DNA of 64,000 nt from Todiramphus chloris collaris (lineage: Eukaryota; Chordata; Aves; Coraciiformes; Alcedinidae): assembly GCA_025345505.1 (NCBI GenBank), contig JANVCC010000047.1:9586413-9650412 (forward strand). The letters are read 5' to 3'. Each line of letters opens with the position of its first letter. The stretch's first letter is position 1. Shown here one piece after another: positions 47,877-59,080 of the stretch. The translations under genes and the position numbers were made by a program. The notes under the pieces are model-generated. The model saw nothing but the letters and a program-made list of their open reading frames with translations, was not told the origin of the DNA and ran no database searches.

Positions 47877-50800
47877 TAAATGTAGGTACTCTGTTTTGAA
47901 TATATCTCCTGACCTTATCTTCTAAGACCACTTCTACCAGTTATGTTCCAAGCCAGGGATTGCTTCTGGTATACTGTTCTTTTCCACATATCCTCTGTTT
48001 ATTTCCTTCAATACTTACTGTAGGGATACTTTTATGTAATTATCCCAGAGTCTGAACTACAAGGAAAATGCTGGAATGCGGGTATAAAGTTCTGTTTATG
48101 AAAGGGGAAAATATTTGTTCAGTACTGAGAAAATTATGCTAAACCCCCCAGTTCATAGACCTATGAAACAAGTAACATTTTTTCCTAGGTGAAAGACAAG
48201 TTGCTTGTGGTCCACTGATGATATGCCCACACTTATTGTGGGTTCTTCATACTTAGAAAACATGCTACAATTGTTTAATAATTTTAATCTGAAAGTATCA
48301 CTGCTGATCTTACAACACTTTCATAAGGCATATATTTATTAATATATTACATTTAATTTTACAGTATGAAATACAGGAAATTCAGTGACTTTCTTGTGAG
48401 CACACAGCTAAAGAAAAGAATAGCTCGAAAATAAAGACCTGATCCCATTGACATGAAATGCAAAGATCCTTATGGCTTTAGTGGGGTCAGACAATCATTT
48501 TATTTCTGATGGTGGAGGTTTACTACTCAGGCGTAACACCTCCCATGCTTTCAAATGCTCAATACTGATAATCTATAAAGTGAATGTACGCTGGCAATCT
48601 TTGTCATGGCTTCAGGAGACTCTTATATTTAGTACATACGAATAATGTTGGTTCTTTTTAGTTGAAGGAATTTCTGTCCCACGCCCCAGAATAGGAGCTG
48701 CCAGGGGATAGTCTCCATCAGTGCATGTAGAAATCGGCATCACTTAAATGGCAAAGAAATCTATGACTCCAAAAAAGAACGCATACATGAAACACTAGTG
48801 AATTCCCTTTGCTGTTGTTAGTTTGAAGGTGATTAATAACCTTGAACTAAACTGAAAATAATTAAAACTACATTACTCATCCTCAGAGAACAAGGTAATC
48901 AAAGGAGACTTTGCAACTGAGCAAAAGCAGCCCTTCAGAAGCAATCCTTCACTGTCTTCCAGTGTTGATTAGTGAACAACACTGCTAGTCACTACACTCA
49001 ATATAGTTGGTGTCCTTCCTTGATTTTCCTGGGGGAAGAAGAGGCAGCAGGGAGAGCTGAATCACAAGTTTTCTTCATATTTTTCTTCATGAACAATGCT
49101 GTGCCCTGCTGCTCTGGAACATGGCATCAGAGAATGTCAGCACAGTTACTGGAGTGCATTAGGAGGATTACACAAGTTCCCAAGAATTGATCCACAGACT
49201 AAAAGCATAAACTTGCTATTAGGGTGTGAAGAGAAGTGTAACATCTGATCATTCTTCATGTTTCCAAAGTCTGCATTTGGTTTCAGTGGTTAAATCTATA
49301 GCAAATACTTTCTCAGGATCATTCCTTCCCATTTCTATAGGTACCACAGGGTGGGAGACAAACCACCCCAGAATGCAGGATTAATGGTTATAAAACGTAG
49401 GAATGGTTAACTGGGAACAGCGCTGCAGAACTTCAAATCCTTGTGGTATTCCGTGCTGTGCTACATCAGTCCTGAGCCTAAATGAGCTTGCAACAAAAGG
49501 GAAGCTCATCTTGGAGAAGAAAATAGCTTCTCTGCTCCAGTTAGGTGATATAAAACTGAAAGGTCACAGAGATATTAAACTCAATTTTTTTTTTAACTGG
49601 TAAGAAATGGAGAAAAGCTGAGGGGGGTGTGGGGTTCTCCTTTCAGATGTTTTTGTTGAAGAAGCAATGTGAAGTCAGGTATGGCTCTTTTAATTCCATG
49701 GGGATCTATGAGCAAAGCACTTACAGTTGCTTCAACTCACAGCTACTGCTTTACCTTTGCTGAGCACTGTGTATGTGCAACTCCCAGTGAATTGTTACAT
49801 GTTGCTAATAAACGGCCTAGAGTCCTGTATAGGAATGCAGCAAGTTTTAAATATATAAACACAACGAATATAAGTGTTGAATTCTTGCTTTCCTCGGGAC
49901 TGGGCTGTTAATGGCACCTGCACAGTACCATGTGCAGGAGCTGTTTATTTCACACTAACTTACACCTTCAGATTGCCTTCTAAGTGAAATGGTATGGGAG
50001 GAGTAAAAGGAAAACTTCCTAGGGCAAGAGCTTTGCACTATTCTGACAAGGGGACCAGGAGAAGCTGGGATCCTCTGATGGAAACACCTAAACATAATTT
50101 GTACAAAGCACCTGAAAGTATATTATATGGAACACCCTGTCTGTGAGTGGAGCAGTATTGCACAGAGAGCAGTCAAATTTCAAAGAAGCCTTGTGGTGCA
50201 CCTTTTAACAACACAGCCCCAGATTCTCTCTCCTTCTATTACACCTGCATCACTTGTTTTCGCTTTGGCAAAAGCTACAGCAGCACAAGATGCATGCATC
50301 CACCCTGTCCCACCCCCAGACATCCATAACTTGCTAAACATCACAGATGCATCATATACAACAGATGTATCACAAATATACCAAGGAGGGATTTATCTGT
50401 GGAAGAAAAACCCAATGTTATGTGTCGCTGAGGTATTGGTTTAGCAGACTGGCAGCCTGTAGCAGCCCTGGCTTTTGTGTGCAGCAATCCTTAGAGTCCC
50501 CATACAGAGCTCTGCAGAGTCAGGGTGCAGTGGGAGCACATGGCCAGATTCCTCCTGACGTCAGACACTCTGCCAAGGAAGCACAGAGCCCTGGTGCCAC
50601 CCTGTGGCTGCTGTGTTTCAGCTGGCACAGGGGTAGCAACGCCTCCTCCCGCTCCATAGATGCCTTCTTAGAATAAAAGCACTTTCTCCCTGCAAGCCGC
50701 AGGGACAGCAATCTATCACATTCGGGTGGGTGTGAGCCCTCACCCCAAGTGTCTCCTTCAGGCACATTAAGGGGCCTGAGTCATCCTGAGGAGCACTTGG

Positions 50801-52727
50801 AAGAAGCAAATGGGTCTCCAAAGTGATTGGGGGCAGGCACGAGTACTGATCCCACAGGCTCTGCCCGCGAGCTGCATGGAAAATCTTCTCCCGGTTTGGG
50901 TACTTGATGTTCTAAGTGAGCTCCATGGCTGGCCATGGTGAGAAAAACATTTTCTTGTTCTCTCCTGGAGCATTATGAAAACCCACTAAAAGGAGCTTTT
51001 CACACCACAAAATCTTTTAAAAGGATTCTGTCAACACAAAACCAACATTGACAGCAGTTGCCTTTAAAAGTACTTGAGTCTTCAAACTCTGAAAGACACT
51101 TCTTAATTTCTTTTGCTTTTTTCTTTCTGGATTGGGTCTATTCTCAGGCATCAGAGAAATGTTTTCTGTAACTGCATGAGTAAGAAAATGTATTGTGAGA
51201 TTAATTCCCATTAAAAAATTTACAATTTTTTTTTAAGCATATTCATCAGAAAATGGATATTCAAACACATGGATCTTTGCCTCAGTGATAATATAAAACT
51301 GCTGTAGGGAAAATAATTTACCAGAGCTATTGACAAGAGTATGAGTCCCTTTAACATGTGGTTCCTGTGACCCAGGTCCCGTCACCAAGCGGCCAATACT
51401 CTCTGCTGTATTTTCTTCCTCTTCTCCATTACCCTTCATCCACACATATCAGCATCCTGATGACAGCATCCACAAAGATGATTTTTCCAACACAGATTTT
51501 CCTCCACTGTTGATGATATGAAGAGGCAAGCTGCAACACAGAGAGCAATGGGCCCATCTCATATACCTTAAGTACAGTGATACTGTTGCTGTTCCTGGGA
51601 AAATACATGGATGGGCCACCACTTTCACCCCTTTCATCTCTCAGCAATTAGAGAAATCATTTTCCTAAGAAGGGGTGAGCACTTAGATGTCTGTCTCATG
51701 AAATTTCTCCCTTGGCTCTCATTCTGATCATCCCTTTACTGTAAAACTTGTATAAATGCTTCCTATAGAGCAATTTCAGCATAGGAATTTGCAGGTCAAA
51801 ACGGCCCATTAGTTTATAAATTTCCGATCTTCCATATTTTGGAGGTTGCTTGCAGCTGTGGTCACCACAGCACGCAGTTAAGAAAGAAAAAAACCTGGAA
51901 GTTCTTAGTGCTGGCACTGCTGAGAAGCAATTGCATGCTACAGTCAGGTTTTTTACTGAGAGACAATAGTATTAGAGTAGGAAGAGGCTGCTGTTTTGGA
52001 ATAGTACCAGTCACCAGCTTATTTGGTGTCTAAAATGGTTTTTATTTGTTCATTCAATAGGAAGCATCAAATATGCTAATAGCTAAAAAATGAATCACCC
52101 TGCACTAAAATATCCTGCTCCAGAATAATTACACGAGTGACAAAACCATGGGTCAGCTGTTGCTTTGCAAATAGTTTTTCACCTCTAACAAGAGGGCAGC
52201 CACAGTTCACATCGATACCTTGTCAAGGAAAGTAGCCAACCTGGTTGGACAGCTAGTGGAAATGAAATCTCAGATGTCCAGAACCAATTCAGCCTGTAAA
52301 GATTTTGGAGCTCAGGTTGACTGCCAACCCTGACACCTGTCAGTAAGAGTTACTTTGCAATATAATGAAGTAACAGATCCCAAAAGGGCTTTAGATGTTT
52401 TCACCTTATAGCACGAACTTGCAGAGAATCCCGGAGACTATCCTTTCATAAGATATAGTTATAAAAATTGTAAAATGCATAATACAGAATTCAGCTCTGG
52501 CATTTTGGTGGGGGTTTTTTAAGATACAGGCGCTGGCGTGAGTGAGTGTTAGGTGGCAAAGAGCTTGCAGAGACCAAGAGCTGGTGAGGCTGTGAAGGGG
52601 CTGTAAAGAGAAGGTGAGGGCCACCAACAGCATTCAGTCCTGGCAATGTCTGTGCATGAGATCCAGGTAGTAGTTGCTTGTACAAGGTCTCTGACTAGAG
52701 CAAGAGAGTGATGGGACCATTGGGTAA
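47877..52727. other. Intergenic DNA between LTRs, no gene seen
   Basis: AT-rich with a moderately GC-rich section at 50430-50900. Short frames lack domains. Confidence 0.55.
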
Positions 52728-53323
52728 TGGCCTGGTTTCCACTGGAATAGAGTTAACTTTCTTCCCAATAGCTGGTTCAGTGCGGTGTTTTGGATTTAGT
52801 GTGAGAACAACGTTGATAACACACTGATGTTTCAGTTGTTGCTAAGTAGACTCTTATCGTAAGTTAAAGATTTTCCAGTTTCCCGAGCTCTGCCAGAAAG
52901 CTGGTGCAAGCTGGGAGGGACCATGACCAGGACGGCTGACCTGAACTAGCCAATGGGGTATTCTATACCATAGGATCTAATGTTTCGTATGGAGACTGGG
53001 GCAAATTGGTCTGAGGGGGCTGATCACTGCTCAGGCAACAGTTGGTGAGGGGTGAGACGTTGCATTGTGTATCTCTTGTCCTTTTACTGGGTTTTGTTTC
53101 TCCCTCATTTTGTTGTATTCCCTTTCATTACAATTATTATTATTAAATTTTTATTACTATTTTTATTTTTATTACATTTTATTTTGTTTTAGTCTTCAAA
53201 CTGTTCTTATGTCAACCCACGAGTTCTACTTTTCTTCAATTCTCCTCCCCGCCCCACTGGCAGGACGGGGCCAAGCGAGCGGCTGCATGGTGTTTGGTTG
53301 CTGTCTGGGGTTAAACCACGACA
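52728..53323 (+). mobile_element. Avian ERV LTR (plus strand)
   Basis: Starts TGGCCTGGTTTCC and ends GGTTAAACCACGACA, with internal matches to the common avian LTR (GTTAACTTTCTTCCC, TTTTGGATTTAGTGTGAGAA, GTTGATAACACACTGATG, CAACCCACGAGTT). Bounded by TG...CA. The TATA region is degenerate, and the 3' part carries an expanded TTATTA/TTTTA tract (53130-53190). A clear target-site duplication is not visible. Probably ERVL-type, by recollection of such LTRs in other birds. Confidence 0.85.
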
Positions 53324-53350
53324 ATCATTTTTGACACACAGCGTGGGACA
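53324..53350 (+). mobile_element. Primer-binding-site relic after the LTR
   Basis: Immediately after the LTR come a few bases of spacer and then TTGACACACAGCGTGGGACA, which resembles a mutated TGGCGCCCAACGTGGGGC-type PBS followed by a GGAGGCTTGAG leader. So internal ERV sequence remains, and the LTR is a 5' LTR rather than a clean solo LTR. Its internal extent is uncertain, possibly to about 53930. Confidence 0.6.
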
Positions 53351-53930
53351 TGGAGGCTTGAGCTAACAACAAAGCTGATCAGAGTGTATTAAAAACAATT
53401 TGTTTCATTGGTTTAATAGTCACTGGTCACAATGTTGATTCATTTGCTCTCAAATCTGGTGTGGTTGGTTGTAAAGTTGTATTATGCAATACATCACTTG
53501 CAGTTTATGCTCCCAGTTGGGCTGTTCATCATCAGCGGGAATCTGGTCTGCAGTGTTCACGCTGTTGTTCTTTGCAACACTGGCTTATGACACGATAGAA
53601 ATCCTGGAACGAACCTGGTATTAGCACTCAGCACTCATCACCTCTGTACTTTGGGAGCCATCGATCGGAAACTAGTCATGATTACTCCTTTTACCTTTTT
53701 CTCCTCGAGGAGCCAACCCAGAAGGAGACATCTCCGTACTTCTGCTGCCATCTTCCGGGAACGATTAAGAATTACACTTTTTACCTTTTCTCAAACCCAG
53801 CCCAGGGAGGAGACATCCTCCCACATCTTCCCCTTCTCCGACAGGCTAATCGCAGTAGTGGTTGAGAATGTTGAAAAGTTTGAATATCCTTGGGATGCCG
53901 AAGCCAACACGATCCTGTTGCTAGCAGGGG
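53351..53930 (+). mobile_element. Probable ERV leader sequence with internal duplication
   Basis: No protein recognised. Two related segments, about 53686-53745 and 53769-53825, share TTAC..TTTTACCTTTT, an AACCCAG-like stretch and GGAGACATC, indicating a tandem duplication of roughly 85 bp. Continuity with the PBS relic suggests an ERV leader or 5' gag region; the assignment is inference. Confidence 0.4.
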
Positions 53931-54450
53931 AGCTGCGTGGTGCCGGAGCCGGCAGCGGGGGCTGCCCAGCGCCGGGTGTGGGGCTCGGCGGGGCTTCCGG
54001 GAGTGCCAGCGGCCAGAGAACGGCACCCCCGCGGCAGCACGAAGCAGGGAAGGTGCCTCTCGCTGTTTGCCAGCAGGACCCGGGGCCGCCGCTCGGTCCC
54101 GTGGGTGCCCGGGGCACACCGGGAAGTGTAGGTGCCGGATGCGGGGCTGCCGCTCACCGCGGCTGTGCCCGGGCCACCTCGGGGTCGAGGGCGCGGCGCG
54201 AGGGGTGATTTTGTCGCGGGTTTTCTGCGGTTTCTGCAGCTTCAGCTGCGGCAGCTCCCAAGGACCACGTGTAGGGCTGGCTTTCCTGGGGCGCTGTGCG
54301 GGGGCCGGGGCCGGGGCCAGTCCAGTGAGGGATGACGGGACGGGACGGGACGGGACGGCCCGCCCGCTCCCGCCCGCTGCAGCAGCTGCCGGTCCGCTGG
54401 GCAGAGGAGCGTCCGGGCACTGCCGGGCAGGTACCCGGGAGCTGAAGGAA
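53930..54450. promoter_or_regulatory. Orphan GC-rich / CpG island
   Basis: A 500-bp block with very frequent CG, in AT-rich surroundings. It contains CACGTG (an E-box, about 54266-54271), GGGGCC repeated three times (about 54297-54318) and GGGAC repeated four times (54337-54357). Open frames on both strands are long but lack recognisable domains. It is either a host CpG island (a promoter for an unidentified transcript) or a GC-rich ERV internal leader, since ERV sequence abuts on the left. Confidence 0.5.
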
Positions 54451-55960
54451 GGGAAGGGGTTAAGGAGGGCACACCCCCAGCCAAGCATAGCCACCCTGCA
54501 CCTCCCCAACTCATGAGAACTACCCCCGAGACTCCCCCGGCCCTGCTCACCCCGTGCAGATCCCCCCAGCTCCAGCAGCCGCCCTGAAGCCTGTCCTGCA
54601 GCCCCGGGTCAATGCACATGCGATGCACGCAAAGGGGAAACGAAATACTTTCCTAGTAGGAGTATTTTTCTTGGATGCCTATAAATTCGGGCGCAGCTTT
54701 GTAGTATCAAGTGGATTCGTGAGAATTGTTCTTTATTTCTGCTGTTAACTTGTTGTGGGAAGCCTCGGCTTGTCCGAGGGATTAGAATGTGAGTTAGCTA
54801 AATAACCTTGAGTGAACATCTGTGTGCCCTTGAGGAGACCAGAAAGTCCTGAGAATAGAACCACCGGTTCACAAACAGAGAAAGCTTATCAGTGTTGTAA
54901 CAGAAAGAAAGAAGCACGCAATTGTGGACAGGCGTTCTTCGTTTAGGCCAGTCAGGGGGGTGTGAGTGTGTGTGAGTGTGAGTGAGTGTGACTGGTGAGT
55001 CTGTCTCAACAATGACATGTCGAGCCGTACAATGACATCAACTCTTCCAAACTGCACACTTTGTGTTCAGATGTGCGGGGGTGGGGGCTTGTGTGGGGCC
55101 ATGGCAGCACCCATGAGGTCCCATCCAGGAGTTTTCCACATAAATCAAATCCATAAACACCAGTGTCAGCAGCACCTGCTTGTTCCCCAGCACGAGTTCA
55201 CCTTTCCCTGGAAGCCCAAAAACGTTTTGTCTTTGTTTTGCTTGGTCTGTTTTATTTTTTCCTCCGATTGTGACTTGAAATGAGCAGCAGTAGGAAATCC
55301 CTGACTCCCTGGGAGAAGAAAGATGAAAATGGAAGAATCAAAAATATTGTAGGAATTGAAAGCCCAGGGAGCAGGGGATAAGGAAAGTCCCATCCCGTTA
55401 TTTTAGTCAAGTTACAAACATAACTATTTGAGTGACTTAAGGAGAGTGAGCGCTTGTCGTTTAGCTGACAGCACAAAACTAAGCAAAATCACTGCAATCT
55501 CTCATTCTGTTTGGTTTATTTGTTTTTCAGGGTGTTCCTTCTTCAAGGGCAGCCAGCTCTCGATGAAAGGTTCCTAGGCTAATCCAGAGGCCGCAGGAAA
55601 TGGGTAGGCACTGACTGGGCGGATCACCAGATGTTCAGAGTCAAAACCTTGTTGTTTTTTTCATCTCCCTTCCAGGACTGCTACACAATAACCCTGCTTC
55701 TGGGAAACTGGTGCCTCTGCTCCAAGGCCAAAGAAGAGACGGGGATGAGCGGGACAAATGGGTGTCACTTCCACACGTTGTCCAGGCTGTGCCCAGAAGA
55801 GTTGGCGGGAGCTACTGACCATGAGTCGTGATGAGTTTTTGGTGAGTTACTGCTTCAGGTATCTCATAGTGAAGTTCCCTTTTTTGGTGACCCCACCAAT
55901 TAGCTGCTTACTGGTATTTGGATGATTTTTAGGAAGGGTGTCACATCTTCCAGGGACGGA
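54451..55960. other. Unassigned DNA between GC island and gag relic
   Basis: Contains a GTGA/GTGT microsatellite at 54958-54993 and a possible splice-acceptor-like TTTGTTTTTCAG at 55520-55531. Some may be ERV-derived, but no domain could be recognised. Confidence 0.4.
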
Positions 55961-56470
55961 TCAAAGGCTTGCTATCCTTTTCCTACTCGCCATCGCCTTT
56001 TGGAGGCGTTTGACTAAATCTTCCATTCCCCAGTGTGTCACCCTCTGTTCTTTTCTGGCAATTTCTTTGTTTAGCAAGTAGGTGGTGGTTATCACATTCT
56101 TTCTATCCTTGGGCAGGGCGTTCCAGGTTCCAGTGCCCCTCTTGCTTGCAGTAAGTGCACTGGTTTTCCCCAAGGCGAGGCAGCTCAGACGTTCCTCTTG
56201 GAGGTCCCCCCACCATCTGTGTCCCCTTGTTGAGATCCTTCCTCTATTCTTCCTCGTGCCCTCCAACCTTAAATTCACCTTCTCTCTCTGGGCCTCTCTG
56301 TTTCTATAGGCCATCCACACTGCATCCAAAAGCTTTCCCCAATCCCTAGTATTTCTGCCCTGCAGATTCTGAAGTTTTCTTCTGATATTGTGAGAAGACT
56401 GTCCCAATGGATTCCTGCCTTCCTCTGAATCCAGATCAATGTCGTTATATTTGCGAGCCACCTCCTTTAG
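55961..56470 (-). pseudogene. Decayed gammaretrovirus-like gag fragment (capsid C-end, nucleocapsid)
   Basis: The minus-strand frame of 171 codons has a hydrophilic, Arg/Lys/Glu-rich segment of the type at the end of gammaretroviral capsid (a Leu-Gln-rich helix, then a charged assembly helix with REAQREK). A zinc-knuckle CxxC...GH signature in another frame (about 56124-56170) follows, so a frameshift separates them. The last Cys of the knuckle appears lost. No protease frame continues below 55960. The upstream side is cut by the CR1 at 56469. An old, inactive endogenous copy; class I (ERV1-like) by zinc-knuckle type. Confidence 0.65.
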
Positions 56471-56551
56471 AATCATAGAATCATAGAATCATTATGGTTG
56501 GAAAGGACCTCCTCATCAAGTCCAACCTTTGTCCTAGCATTTCTCTAACCA

Positions 56552-57424
56552 CTACACCATATCCTCAAGCTCCACATCTAATCGTTCTTTAAACACCTCC
56601 AGAGATGGTGACTCCACCACCTCCCTGGGCAGCCTGTTCCAGTGCCTAACCACCCTCTCAGTGAAGAATTTCCTCCTAATATCTAATCTAAACCTCCCCT
56701 GACACAACTTGAGTCCATTTCCCCTCGTCCTATCATTACTAATTTGAGAGAAGAGACCAACACCAGCCTCTCTACAACCTCCTTTTAGGTAGCTGTAGAG
56801 GGTGATAAGGTCCCCTCTCAGCCTCCTCTTCTCCAGACTAAACAAACCCAGCTCCCTCAGCCGCTCCTCACAGGGCATGCTTTCCAGCCCTTTCACCAGC
56901 TTTGTTGCCCTCCTCTGCACTCGCTCCAGCGCCTCGATGTCCCTCCTGTGCTGTGGTGACCAAAACTGGACACAGTGCTCAAGGTGCGGTCTCACAAGTG
57001 CCCAGTATAGGGGTACGATCACCTCCCTACTCCTACTGGTCACACCGTTTCTGATCCAGGCCAGGATGGCATTGGCCTTCTTGGCCACCTGGGCACACTG
57101 CTGGCTCGTGTTCAGCCGGCTATTGACCAACACCCCCGGGTCCTTTTCTGCCAGGCAGCTCTCCAGCCACTCCTCCCCAAGCCTGTGGTGTTGCTGGGGG
57201 TTGTTGTGACCGAAGTGCATGACCCGGCACTTGGCTTTGTTAAACTCCATGCAATTGAGCTCAGCCCATCTCTCCAGCCTGTCCAGATCCCGCTGCAGAG
57301 CCTTCCTACCCTCAAGCAGATCGACACTTGCGCTTAATTTTGTGTCGTCTGCAAATTTCCTGAGGGTACATTCAATTCCCTCGCCCAGGTCATTGATGAA
57401 TATATTAAACAAGACGGGTCCCAA
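56552..57424 (-). pseudogene. CR1 ORF2, downstream part (RT palm/thumb and C-terminus)
   Basis: 290 codons in the same frame as the preceding segment, 12 codons after its stop. The metal-binding FADD of the RT palm is intact at residues 24-27. It is followed by the thumb-like region, [32 protein letters not shown], and the family C-terminus ending [18 protein letters not shown]. With only one stop and no frameshift, this is the youngest-looking CR1 in the window. Confidence 0.9.
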
Positions 57425-57457
57425 AGCTGAGCCCTGAGGGACACCGCTTGTGACTGG

Positions 57458-59044
57458 TCACCAACTGGATTTTACTCCGTTCACCACCACCCCCTGGGCT
57501 CGGCCATCCAGCCAGTTTCTAACCCAGCGAAGAGTCCTCCTGTCTATGCCATGACCTGCCAGCTTCTCCAGCAGAACGCTGTGGGAAACGGTGCCAAATG
57601 CCTTCCTGAAGTCCAGGTAGACAACATCCACCGCCTTGCCCTCATCCAGTAGGCGGGTCACCTGGTCATAGAAGGAGATCAGGTTGGTTAAACAGGACTT
57701 GCCCTTCATGAACCCATGTTGGCTGGGCCTGATCCCCCCATTGTCCTGCACTTGCTGTGTGATCACCCTCAAGATGAACTGTTCCATAATCTTTCCCGGG
57801 ACCAAGGTCAGGCTGACAGGCCTGTAGTTCCCTGGATCATCCTTCCTGCCCTTCTTATAGATGGGTGTCACATTGGCAAGTCTCCAGTCATCTGGGACCT
57901 CCCCAGTTGACCAGGATCGCTGATAAATGATGGAGAGAGGCTTGGTAAGTTCCTCTGCCAATTCCCTCAGCACTCTTGGGTGGATCCCATCTGGCCCCAT
58001 AGACTTGTGGGTTTCCAATTGGCTTAGAAGATCATTAACTACCACTTCCTGGATTATGAGGGGACTGTTCTGGTCTCCATCCCTATCTTCCAGTTCAGGG
58101 GATTGAATGCCATGAGGATAACCAGACTGACTATTAAAGACTGAGGCAAAGAAGGCATTAAGTACCTCATCCTTTTCCTCATCCTTGATAACAATGTTCC
58201 CCCTTGCATCCAGTAAGGGATGGAGATTCTCCCTAGTTCTTTTTTTGTTATTAATATATTTGTAAAAACTCTTTTTGTTGTCTCTTGCAGCGGTGGCCAG
58301 GCTGAGTTCTAGTTGAGCTTTTGCCCCCCTAATGTGCTTTCTACACAACCTAACTAAATCCCTGTACTCTTCTTGAGTAGCCTGCCCCTTCTTCCAAAGG
58401 TGGTAGACTCTCCCCTTCCTCCTGAGTTCCGCCAGAAGCTCCCCATTTAGCCAGGCTGGTCGTTTTCCCCGCCAGTTCATCTTACAACACATGGGGACAG
58501 CCTGCTCCTGGGCCTTTAAGAGCTCCTTTTTAAAAACAGTCCAGCCTTCCTGGACCCCCTTGCCCTCTAGGACTGTACTCCAAGGGACTTTCTCAACCAG
58601 TGTCCTAAACAGGTTGAAGTCTGCCCTTCGGAAGTCCATGGTAATAGTCCTGCTGCTCCCCCTCCTTACTTGGGCAAGAATTGAAAACTCAATCATTTCA
58701 TGGTCACTAAGCCCAAGACGGCCTCCGACCACCACATTACCCACCAGTCCCTCTCTGTTTGTGAGCAACAAGTCCAGCAAGGCACCTCCCCTGGTGGGCT
58801 CACTTACCAGCTGAGTCAGGAAGTTATCTTCCACACAGTTCAGGAACCTCCTGGACTGTTTCCTGTCTGCTGTGTTATGTTTCCAGCAGGTGTCTGGCAA
58901 GTTGAGATCTCCCACAAGAACAAGGTCTTGCGATTTAGTGGTTTCTGCCAGTTGTCCATAGAATAATTCACCAACCTCTTCATCCTGGTTGGCTGGTCTA
59001 TAACAGACCCCCAGCAGGACATCTACCTCGTTGGCCTTCCTCAA
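57458..59044 (-). pseudogene. CR1 ORF2, upstream part (endonuclease C-half and RT N-half)
   Basis: 528 codons, shown from an internal codon because the 5' end is lost. The GDLN motif lies near residues 45-48 and SDH at 113-115: the endonuclease catalytic region. A linker rich in Lys/Arg follows, then RT from about residue 340 with PIYKKG and NYRPVSL. Motif A reads YLDFRKAFG where CR1 family members usually have KAFD, so a conserved Asp is replaced. Ends at TGA (57458-57460), after which the same frame resumes. CpG decay of an Arg CGA codon is the likely cause. Confidence 0.9.
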
Positions 59045-59080
59045 CTTAACCCATAAACATTCAACTGGTCCATCACACTT

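Larger units (their letters stand above)
56469..59080 (-). mobile_element. Long CR1 LINE with near-complete ORF2
   Basis: About 2.6 kb, 5'-truncated, minus strand. The 3' end shows three tandem ATTCTATG-type units at 56469-56493. The coding part contains the C-terminal half of the APE endonuclease (GDLNLPD, SDHE), the complete fingers-palm reverse transcriptase (YLDFRKAF, FADDTKL) and the CR1 C-terminal domain. The frame is continuous except for one in-frame TGA at 57458-57460. The upstream boundary is approximate because CR1-like residues fade out at about 59070-59090. Confidence 0.95.

Noticed and set aside
53781..54509. 242-codon minus-strand and 208-codon plus-strand open frames in the 54 kb GC island
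   Set aside because: Low-complexity Arg/Pro/Gly/Ala frames on both strands at once; typical of a stop-poor CpG island.
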